Below, in pieces: positions 1 through 4,226 of a stretch of 6,669 bases of DNA; the first letter of the stretch is position 1; the number at the start of each line of letters is the position of its first letter. A model generated the notes under the pieces. That model saw nothing but the letters and a program-made list of their open reading frames with translations. It searched no databases and had not been told where the DNA came from. The position numbers were made by a program, and so were the translations under genes. The stretch covers positions 1-6,669 of the forward strand of contig JAZRMQ010000039.1 of assembly GCA_045647745.1 (NCBI GenBank), in the 5' to 3' direction. The stretch comes from HGM04593 sp045647745. GTDB lineage: Bacteria; Bacteroidota; Bacteroidia; Bacteroidales; Bacteroidaceae.

Positions 1-93
1 ACCATACTTGGTGTGGATGTAATTGATGGAATAACCATCTTCGAGCATATGCATATATTTTAGCAATGCTGAATAATCGTGTTTTTTACGCAT
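1..93 (-). CDS. Transposase OrfA (helix-turn-helix subunit) of IS3 family, N-terminal fragment
   Basis: The minus-strand frame opens at an ATG whose complement is at 91-93 and runs for 31 codons to the window edge without a stop. The protein begins MRKKHDYSALLKYMHMLEDG and continues YSINYIHTKYG. A basic start, a helix and then 'G-Y-S-I-N-x-I-x-x-K-Y-G' is what the first helix-turn-helix of IS150/IS3 OrfA (InsJ-like) proteins looks like; this domain binds the element's terminal repeats. In full elements OrfA is followed by an overlapping OrfB with a DDE integrase core, made by programmed -1 frameshifting; that part lies outside the window. Translation starts 6 bases downstream of a strong hairpin. 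The gene is partial only because the window ends; whether the element is intact cannot be told. Confidence 0.7.
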   Translation of the reverse strand, partial: MRKKHDYSALLKYMHMLEDGYSINYIHTKYG

Positions 94-99
94 AAAATA

Positions 100-132
100 A
101 ACCCCAAAGTTTTTTGTCCAAACTTTGGGGTT
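100..132 (-). terminator. Hairpin in the leader of the IS transposase
   Basis: Arms 100-112 and 120-132 are perfect 13-bp complements around a 7-base loop. On the minus strand the stem is followed by TTTATTTTATG, so it has the shape of a weak intrinsic terminator ending directly at the transposase start codon. In several IS families a hairpin at this place keeps transcription that enters from the host DNA from making transposase, by termination or by hiding the start. That role is inferred. The hairpin also includes part of the likely terminal inverted repeat. Confidence 0.6.
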
Positions 133-283
133 CACTTCAAAACGTTCTCTCCTTTATTTTTCCCAACCCTGAAAGATTGCAGCAAAAAGCAACGCTCACA
201 ACAGCTATCACCCTTTCACTGCCCCAACAAGCCCACAATAACCGCAGAGCACACGAAAAAAAGATAAAAAAAACTACAAATCT

Positions 284-313
284 TTTTCATTTCGCAAAAA
301 TAACTTATATTTG
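284..313 (+). promoter_or_regulatory. Probable promoter of the zapB-like/zapA operon
   Basis: TATATTTG at 306-313 matches the Bacteroidota -7 element TAnnTTTG. The upstream element is weak: only TTTT at 284-287, 18 bases before it, stands where TTTG is expected. Transcription would start at about 318-321, right at the first base of the leader stem that begins at 320. No other good promoter is seen before the first gene. Confidence 0.5.
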
Positions 314-319
314 CAATTA

Positions 320-399
320 GTAGCGAATATAGACTACACTCGCTGCAAAACACATTCAGGCTCGCTCTGTTTGTTTTTGTCCACCTGTTGCTATATTCG
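320..399 (+). promoter_or_regulatory. Structured 5' leader with two mutually exclusive stems
   Basis: Two stems compete in this leader. Stem A pairs 320-326 with 340-346 (7 bp including one G-U, 13-base loop). Stem B pairs CGAATATAG at 324-332 with CTATATTCG at 391-399 (9 bp perfect). They share bases 324-326, so both cannot form at once. TCGCT occurs again at 362-366, giving a third possible partner for AGCGA at 322-326. I do not recognise a known riboswitch or leader family. A regulatory switch, or a small structured RNA made from the promoter just upstream, are both possible; chance pairing in a leader is not excluded. Confidence 0.4.
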
Positions 400-416
400 A
401 AAATGATTGTCGTAAT

Positions 417-713
417 ATGACCGGGAACGATATAACCATAATGAACGATTTTGAAGGCAAGCTGCATCTGCTGATAAACGAATACAAGCAGAAGGTTGAG
501 CAGAACAACGAGCTGGCCCGCAAAATTGAAGAAAAGGAGAACACTCTCATTGAACTCCAAAAGCGTTGCATTGCACTCGAGAGTAGCTACAACAATCTAA
601 AACAAGCCAAGATTATCAGCCTGAGCGACAGCGGTATAGAGGGAGCAAAGGACAAGATAGCAAGGCTGGTGCGTGAAATCGACCGATGCATTGAGTCGCT
701 AAAAAATAGCTAA
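417..713 (+). CDS. Small coiled-coil protein encoded before zapA (ZapB-like)
   Basis: This 98-residue, highly charged protein is almost all predicted coiled coil: residues about 12-65 are rich in E, K, Q, N and L with heptad spacing (for example KVEQNNELARKIEEKENTL), and there is no signal peptide or membrane segment. The C-terminal part (LSDSGIEGAKDKIARLVREIDRCI) resembles the conserved end of small proteins encoded directly before zapA in Bacteroidales. In E. coli, ZapB is a short coiled-coil partner of ZapA that stabilises the FtsZ ring; the same role is inferred here from size, coiled coil and position, not from clear sequence identity. zapA begins 12 bases after the stop, so the two are surely cotranscribed. 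An internal ATG at 441 (8 codons later, ATAACCATAATG, A-rich) is an equally good start; neither has a clear ribosome binding site. Confidence 0.82.
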   Translation: MTGNDITIMNDFEGKLHLLINEYKQKVEQNNELARKIEEKENTLIELQKRCIALESSYNNLKQAKIISLSDSGIEGAKDKIARLVREIDRCIESLKNS

Positions 714-718
714 AGGAG
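712..718 (+). promoter_or_regulatory. Strong ribosome binding site of zapA
   Basis: AAAGGAG lies 7 bases before the ATG at 726 and overlaps the upstream stop codon TAA (711-713). A near-consensus Shine-Dalgarno is unusual in this window, where the other genes have none. It fixes the zapA start at 726 instead of the in-frame TTG at 720 and suggests translation coupled to the preceding gene. Confidence 0.75.
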
Positions 719-725
719 ATTGCAT

Positions 726-1022
726 ATGGAAGATAGAGAACTGGGAATAAACCTTATAATAGACGGCACATCATATCCGTTGACGATAATGGCAAGCGAA
801 GAGCCGGCCTATAGGCAAGCTGCCAGACTTGTCAACGATACGCTGTCAAGATATAAAGATCTTTTTTCAGGAGAGGGAGGCGTTAGAGTGATGACTATGG
901 TTGCACTCGACATTGCGTTCCACGCCGTAAATGGCACCGAAGGGGTTAACTCTGTTGAGATGAGACGCAAGATTGGCGAGCTCACACGCTTGATAGATAA
1001 CACCCTGAAGGCAAAGAACTGA
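726..1022 (+). CDS. zapA: Cell division protein ZapA
   Basis: The 98-residue product fits the ZapA family (about 95-110 residues). The N-terminal half has the typical pattern of a short beta-rich head (ELGINLIIDGTSYPLTI, then EEPAYRQAARLVNDTLSRY), followed by a long helix that includes MVALDIAF and a charged C-terminal stretch that would dimerise as a coiled coil. ZapA is a cytoplasmic protein that binds FtsZ polymers and bundles protofilaments at the division site. The start at 726 is chosen because the Shine-Dalgarno at 712-718 is well placed for it. It follows the coiled-coil gene by 12 bases. The next gene, rny, is 111 bases downstream, beyond a strong hairpin; a zapA-rny neighbourhood is one I know from Bacteroidales. 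Family call is secure. Confidence 0.93.
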   Translation: MEDRELGINLIIDGTSYPLTIMASEEPAYRQAARLVNDTLSRYKDLFSGEGGVRVMTMVALDIAFHAVNGTEGVNSVEMRRKIGELTRLIDNTLKAKN

Positions 1023-1035
1023 AAACAGTTTTTTT
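1013..1035 (+). terminator. Weak terminator-like hairpin at the zapA stop codon
   Basis: AACTG at 1017-1021 pairs with CAGTT at 1026-1030 around AAAA, and further A-U/G-U pairs reach 1013 and 1034, with the T run 1029-1035 on the 3' side. The stem includes the zapA stop codon and is A/T-rich, so termination would be partial at best. It could reduce read-through from zapA into rny. Confidence 0.35.
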
Positions 1036-1045
1036 AGAAGTTTCA

Positions 1046-1103
1046 CGCATTGCTATATTCACCTGCACCGACAAACGTGTCGGCAAAGGAATATCGCGGT
1101 GCG
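1046..1103 (+). promoter_or_regulatory. Strong RNA hairpin in the rny 5' leader
   Basis: The lower stem pairs 1046-1060 with 1089-1103: 15 positions with 14 pairs (two G-U) and a single T/C mismatch at 1054/1095. An internal loop (1061-1067 opposite 1084-1088) follows, then a 6-bp upper stem CCGACA/TGTCGG (1068-1073, 1078-1083) capped by AACG. Right after it comes TTTTATTATATATT. GCACCG at 1065-1070 can alternatively pair with CGGTGC at 1097-1102, which would break the lower stem. The element ends 30 bases before the rny start codon. It may be a leaky terminator for zap transcripts, an autoregulatory leader of rny, or a processed small RNA; I do not recognise an Rfam family. No good promoter is seen between it and rny. 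Confidence 0.6.
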
Positions 1104-1133
1104 TTTTATTATATATTAAAATTTATAACTATT

Positions 1134-2675
1134 ATGGATGTTACAACATTAATCATCGGACTGGCAGCCGGCTTGGTAGTAGGCTTCCTAGTCCAACTTT
1201 TGATAAACAAAACAGCCTTAAAGGCAAAACATCAGCGCATCATCAACGATGCACATAAAGAGGCTGAGGTAATCAAGAAAAACAAGCTGCTTGAGGTTAA
1301 GGAAAAGTTCCTAAACAAAAAGGCAGAGCTTGAAAAGGAGATTTCACAGCGCAACAACAAGATACAGCAGGCCGAACACCAGCTCAAACAGCGCGAAATT
1401 CAGTACAACCAGCGCAACGAGGACCTGCAACGCCGCAAGAGTGAGCTCGACACATTCAAAGATAACCTCGAGGCACAAAAGGGTGTGCTGGAGCGCAAGC
1501 AGGAGGAGCTTGACAAGATGCACGCACAAGAGCGCGAAAAGTTGGAGACCATCAGCGGACTCTCGGCCGAAGATGCAAAAGAACGCCTGATAGAGTCGCT
1601 CAAGGAAGAGGCAAAATCACAGGCTGCATCATACATAAACGATATTATTGACGATGCAAAGATGACCGCCGGCAAGGAGGCTAAGAAAATCGTTATTCAG
1701 ACAATACAGCGCGTAGCAACAGAGACCGCAATAGAAAACTCAGTCACAGTGTTCCACATTGAGAACGACGAGATGAAAGGCCGTATCATTGGCCGCGAGG
1801 GACGCAATATTCGTGCACTGGAGGCTGCAACGGGCGTTGAGATTGTTGTCGATGACACACCCGAGGCTATCGTGCTCAGCGCATTCGACCCCGTACGTCG
1901 CGAGATTGCACGCCTTGCACTGCACCAGCTTGTTGCCGATGGCCGAATACACCCTGCACGCATCGAGGAGGTTGTTGCCAAGGTTAAAAAGCAAATTGAA
2001 GAGGAGATTATCGAGACCGGAAAACGCACTACCATCGACTTGGGTATCCACGGCATGCACCCCGAACTCATTCGCATCATCGGTAAGATGAAATATCGTT
2101 CATCATACGGCCAGAATCTATTGCAGCACGCACGCGAAACAGCCAACCTCTGTGCTGTGATGGCTGCCGAGCTCGGTCTCAATCCCAAAAAGGCGAAACG
2201 CGCCGGCTTGCTCCACGATATTGGTAAAGTACCCGATGAGGAGACCGAGTTGCCACACGCAGAGTATGGTATGAAGATTGCCGAGAAGTACAAAGAAAAA
2301 CCGGACATCTGCAATGCTATTGGCGCTCACCACGACGAGGTTGAGATGACCAGCCTCATCGCCCCAATCGTACAGGTTTGTGATGCTATCTCAGGTGCAC
2401 GTCCCGGCGCACGCCGTGTGATTGTCGAGTCATACATCAAGCGTCTGCACGACCTTGAACAGCTTGCAATGTCATACCCCGGCGTAACAAAAACCTACGC
2501 AATTCAAGCAGGCCGCGAGCTTCGAGTAATTGTTGGCGCAGACAAGATTGACGACAAACAGACCGAGCTGCTATCGGGCGAGATTGCAAAGAAAATTCAA
2601 GACGAGATGACCTACCCCGGACAGGTAAAGATTACAGTCATCCGCGAGACACGCGCCGTGAACTATGCACGATAA
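1134..2675 (+). CDS. rny: Ribonuclease Y (membrane-anchored endoribonuclease)
   Basis: RNase Y is a membrane-bound endonuclease that starts decay and processing of mRNAs by cutting single-stranded, often A/U-rich sites. The product from the ATG at 1134 is 513 residues, the usual family length. Domains in order: a single N-terminal membrane helix (about 3-25, VTTLIIGLAAGLVVGFLVQLL), a long charged coiled coil (about 30-160), a KH RNA-binding domain with GRIIGREGRNIRALE at 216-230, and a metal-dependent HD domain with H332 (LLQHAR), H361-D362 (LLHDIGK), H399/H400 (GAHHDE) and D417 (VCDAIS). All HD-site residues are present, so the enzyme should be active. An in-frame TTG at 1050 would add 28 residues, but that part is not family-like, overlaps the leader hairpin and would put extra residues before the membrane anchor. 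No Shine-Dalgarno is seen; the region before the ATG is A/T-rich. An intrinsic terminator ends the unit. Confidence 0.96.
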   Translation: MDVTTLIIGLAAGLVVGFLVQLLINKTALKAKHQRIINDAHKEAEVIKKNKLLEVKEKFLNKKAELEKEISQRNNKIQQAEHQLKQREIQYNQRNEDLQRRKSELDTFKDNLEAQKGVLERKQEELDKMHAQEREKLETISGLSAEDAKERLIESLKEEAKSQAASYINDIIDDAKMTAGKEAKKIVIQTIQRVATETAIENSVTVFHIENDEMKGRIIGREGRNIRALEAATGVEIVVDDTPEAIVLSAFDPVRREIARLALHQLVADGRIHPARIEEVVAKVKKQIEEEIIETGKRTTIDLGIHGMHPELIRIIGKMKYRSSYGQNLLQHARETANLCAVMAAELGLNPKKAKRAGLLHDIGKVPDEETELPHAEYGMKIAEKYKEKPDICNAIGAHHDEVEMTSLIAPIVQVCDAISGARPGARRVIVESYIKRLHDLEQLAMSYPGVTKTYAIQAGRELRVIVGADKIDDKQTELLSGEIAKKIQDEMTYPGQVKITVIRETRAVNYAR

Positions 2676-2694
2676 AAAGTAGAAACAAATTATC

Positions 2695-2724
2695 AAGGAG
2701 CAGCCATTGGCTGCTCCTTTTTTT
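2695..2724 (+). terminator. Intrinsic terminator of rny
   Basis: AAGGAGCAGCC at 2695-2705 pairs perfectly with GGCTGCTCCTT at 2709-2719 around a 3-base loop, followed by a T tract to 2724. It begins 19 bases after the rny stop, as expected for a strong Rho-independent terminator. It closes the zap-rny region. Confidence 0.9.
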
Positions 2725-2736
2725 GTATTAATCCCG

Positions 2737-2770
2737 AGCAACAAACATCTGCCACAAAAGAGAAAGATAA
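2737..2770. repeat. 34-bp intergenic direct repeat, copy 1
   Basis: This copy starts AGCAACAAACATCTGCC and ends AAAGATAA. It differs from copy 2 (3028-3061) at one position of 34 (A instead of G in GAGAAAGATAA). It begins 13 bases after the rny terminator. A near-exact copy at the far end of the same intergenic region suggests a dispersed extragenic repeat family, but the genome is needed to confirm that. Confidence 0.8.
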
Positions 2771-2886
2771 GAGAGAGGCGCCGATATTTTTTTTGGGGGG
2801 CACCTTGTTGTTGCTCGCCGTTGTATCCTACGGCAGTTTTCAACCTTAATCAGTTATCTTTTATTCTATTTGTCGTCTTTCTTTAC

Positions 2887-2911
2887 GTGCTTTTTGTCGC
2901 GCAAAAAGCAC
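2887..2911. repeat. 10-bp perfect inverted repeat (hairpin)
   Basis: GTGCTTTTTG at 2887-2896 and CAAAAAGCAC at 2902-2911 are exact complements around TCGCG. There is no T tract after it on either strand, so it is not a typical terminator. It sits midway between the two direct repeat copies and may be part of the same repeated unit. Confidence 0.6.
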
Positions 2912-3027
2912 CAAAAACGCCCGGCACAGAGTTCGCGAGAATGTGTGCAAGAAAGTGTGCGGTTAAGCACGTGAAAAATAATCATTGCAAAAGGTTGTTC
3001 GTCGCTGAAAGCGAAACAGGCACCGTA

Positions 3028-3061
3028 AGCAACAAACATCTGCCACAAAAGAGGAAGATAA
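3028..3061. repeat. 34-bp intergenic direct repeat, copy 2
   Basis: This copy matches copy 1 at 33 of 34 positions, in the same orientation and 291 bases away. It directly abuts, and shares its last base with, the A run of the bidirectional terminator at 3061. Read on the minus strand it therefore comes just after the end of the ssrA transcript. Confidence 0.8.
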
Positions 3062-3096
3062 AAAAGCAAGACTGCCGTGTGGCAGTCTTGCTTTTT
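3061..3096 (-). terminator. Terminator of ssrA, symmetric and possibly bidirectional
   Basis: GCAAGACTGCC at 3066-3076 pairs perfectly with GGCAGTCTTGC at 3081-3091 around GTGT. It is flanked by five A on the left and five T on the right, so on either strand the stem is followed by a U tract. On the minus strand it lies 29 bases after the tmRNA 3' end and should end the ssrA precursor. Confidence 0.9.
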
Positions 3097-3124
3097 ATTT
3101 TGGGGTAAAACCACCCCGTAAAAG

Positions 3125-3519
3125 TGGAGCTAGAGGGAGTCGAACCCTCGTCCAAACAGGGAAACCATATGCTTTCTACACGCTTAGTCATCGGTGGAAT
3201 TTTCGAGCGTAGGCAAGACCGCGACCGCCAACCTGCGCCTTATCCTCTAAAATGTCGCCACTGCATCGAGGCCTGCAATGGTTAGTCCCGATTTGCCTGC
3301 ACCACCTTGTCGGATTGCTTCGGAACAACAGCGTCCGGGTGATGTCTCGTCCCCGCACCTAGTGCAGGGATTAAGCTAATCTACTATACTTCGATTAAGC
3401 AGCAAGAGCGTAGTTATTGTTGCCAGATAAATTTTTGCCTGCTCAGATTATAGTGCGAACCGGCAATGCACTGCGTGCTTACATACCTTTTCTACCCGCT
3501 GTCAAATCCAGATAGCCCC
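3125..3519 (-). ncRNA. ssrA: Transfer-messenger RNA (tmRNA)
   Basis: tmRNA frees ribosomes stalled on broken mRNAs and tags the nascent peptide for proteolysis, together with SmpB. On the minus strand the 5' end GGGGCTA (3519-3513) pairs with the 3' acceptor strand TAGCTCC (3132-3126; one G-U), with A at 3125 as discriminator. The 3' T-arm GAGGGTTCGACTCCCTC is intact, and GGATTTGACAGC near the 5' end is typical of tmRNA. The tag frame is at 3424-3395 and reads GNNNYALAA then TAA; with the alanine carried by tmRNA the tag is A-GNNNYALAA. The ending -YALAA is the usual ClpXP-type degron. After the discriminator the DNA reads CTT, so CCA is not encoded and must be added after transcription. The length of about 395 bases is normal. 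A one-piece, non-permuted tmRNA. Confidence 0.97.
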
Positions 3520-3534
3520 AGTTGTAAGAGAGTG

Positions 3535-3566
3535 CAAAGGTATGGGCATTTTTTATTTTTTGCAAC
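3535..3566 (-). promoter_or_regulatory. ssrA: Promoter of ssrA
   Basis: On the minus strand TACCTTTG (3542-3535) fits the -7 element TAnnTTTG exactly. GTTG (3566-3563), 20 bases upstream, is a three-of-four match to TTTG. The element ends 15 bases before the mature tmRNA 5' end, leaving room for a short leader removed by RNase P. Confidence 0.7.
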
Positions 3567-3588
3567 AGCTTTAATACTTTTTATCATT

Positions 3589-3624
3589 TTTGAATGATTT
3601 CTATATATAAATAATGTACTTTTG
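3589..3624 (+). promoter_or_regulatory. Promoter of mntP-ccsA unit with overlapping dyad
   Basis: TACTTTTG at 3617-3624 fits the -7 element, and TTTG at 3589-3592 is a possible -33 element, although the 24-base spacer is slightly long. The TTTG is exactly the loop of an inverted repeat ATCATT/AATGAT (3583-3588, 3593-3598), which could be an operator. The leader between about 3630 and 3647 is too short for a yybP-ykoY manganese riboswitch, and I see none. Confidence 0.55.
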
Positions 3625-3647
3625 CACAAAATACAATATCGCAAACT

Positions 3648-4223
3648 ATGACACATATAGAAATTTGGCTTATGGCATTAGCTCTTGCAATGGATTGCTT
3701 TGCCGTTTCTATTGCCAGCGGAATATTTTTCAAAAAAATTGTTTGGAAGCCTATGCTTGCAATGGCTTTCCTTTTCGGTTTTTTTCAAGCACTTAACCCG
3801 CTGTTGGGTTGGTGGGGCACCGATTTGTGCCGCGAAGTGATAGAGAGCATCGACCATTGGCTGGCTTTCGGGATATTGGGATTTTTGGGTATTCGTATGA
3901 TTGTTGAATCGTTTAAGGAGGAGGAGAAAAAACGCTTTAATCCGCGCCGATACAAGGTTATATTCACATTGGCAATAGCTACAAGCATTGATGCTTTGGC
4001 AGTGGGCATATCATTCTCGTGTATGGGCTATCACACAGTGGAATCATTGTGCTATCCTCTTTTTATAATCTTCCTTGTGTCGTTTATACTCTCCATCATT
4101 GGCTTGGGCATTGGGCTTAAATGTGGCAACGGCTTTGCAAAAAGATTGCGTGCCGAGATGTGGGGCGGTATAATTCTTTTGCTCATTGGCGGCAGAGTAT
4201 TGATTGAGCATCTGACAGCCTAA
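3648..4223 (+). CDS. mntP: Manganese efflux pump MntP
   Basis: MntP exports Mn2+ across the inner membrane and protects against manganese excess. The 191-residue product has the normal family length and about six hydrophobic segments arranged as two related halves of three. The two half-signatures are visible: ALAMDCFAVSIASG with D16 and ATSIDALAVGIS with D115. The equivalent aspartates of E. coli MntP (D16, D118) are needed for activity. A basic, charged cytoplasmic loop (about 88-104, SFKEEEKKRFNPRRYK) separates the halves. There is no Shine-Dalgarno before the ATG; the context CGCAAACTATG is A-rich. It is divergent from ssrA and followed after 3 bases by the ccsA-type gene, so the two are probably cotranscribed. 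Whether manganese controls it cannot be seen: no riboswitch is present, only a dyad over the promoter. Confidence 0.94.
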   Translation: MTHIEIWLMALALAMDCFAVSIASGIFFKKIVWKPMLAMAFLFGFFQALNPLLGWWGTDLCREVIESIDHWLAFGILGFLGIRMIVESFKEEEKKRFNPRRYKVIFTLAIATSIDALAVGISFSCMGYHTVESLCYPLFIIFLVSFILSIIGLGIGLKCGNGFAKRLRAEMWGGIILLLIGGRVLIEHLTA

Positions 4224-4226
4224 CAG

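Larger units (their letters stand above)
1..139 (-). mobile_element. End of an IS3-family (IS150-type) insertion sequence, cut by window edge
   Basis: Read on the minus strand from 139, the sequence starts TGAAGTGAACCCC and continues into AAAGTTTGGACA. This resembles, from memory, the terminal inverted repeats of IS150-group IS3 elements, which begin with TG and carry a run of C followed by an AAAGTTT-like stretch. Just inside the end is a 13-bp perfect hairpin, then the start of an OrfA-like reading frame. Only this end is visible, so the opposite terminal repeat and the short target duplication cannot be checked. The boundary at 139 is inferred from the TG terminus and could be off by a few bases. 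Family assignment is likely but rests on pattern recognition. Confidence 0.72.
2725..3060. other. Gene-free intergenic region with duplicated repeat and hairpins
   Basis: No convincing gene is seen in these 336 bases: long open frames exist on both strands at once, they cross the terminators on either side, and their translations are rich in C, F and L without domain-like character. It holds the two copies of a 34-bp direct repeat, a 10-bp hairpin (2887-2911) and small hairpins at 2817-2834 (GCCGT/ACGGC) and 3002-3014 (TCGCT/AGCGA). It lies between two terminators that face each other, so it is probably little transcribed unless it has a promoter that I do not see. Confidence 0.6.

Noticed and set aside
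1050..1133. Extended RNase Y start at TTG 1050
   Set aside because: The extra 28 residues precede the membrane anchor, are not family-like and lie within the leader hairpin.
1023..1133. 6S RNA gene after zapA
   Set aside because: Position recalls E. coli ssrS, but the structured part is about 58 bases and does not have the usual length or the large central bubble; kept only as a structured leader.
1697..2314. 205-codon open frame antisense to rny
   Set aside because: It is a shadow of the strongly biased rny codons; it is rich in S, R and I and has no recognisable domain, whereas the rny frame has intact KH and HD motifs.
2707..3108. 133-codon open frame on the plus strand
   Set aside because: It begins inside the rny terminator, crosses both repeat copies and runs into the stem of the ssrA terminator; the protein has no domain character.
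2571..3114. Minus-strand open frames at 2571-2843 and 2866-3114
   Set aside because: They overlap the rny 3' end or both terminator arms, are rich in C, F and L, and owe their likeness to each other to the 34-bp DNA repeat.
3543..3647. yybP-ykoY manganese riboswitch before mntP
   Set aside because: The likely transcript leader is only about 20 bases and the conserved riboswitch loops are not visible.
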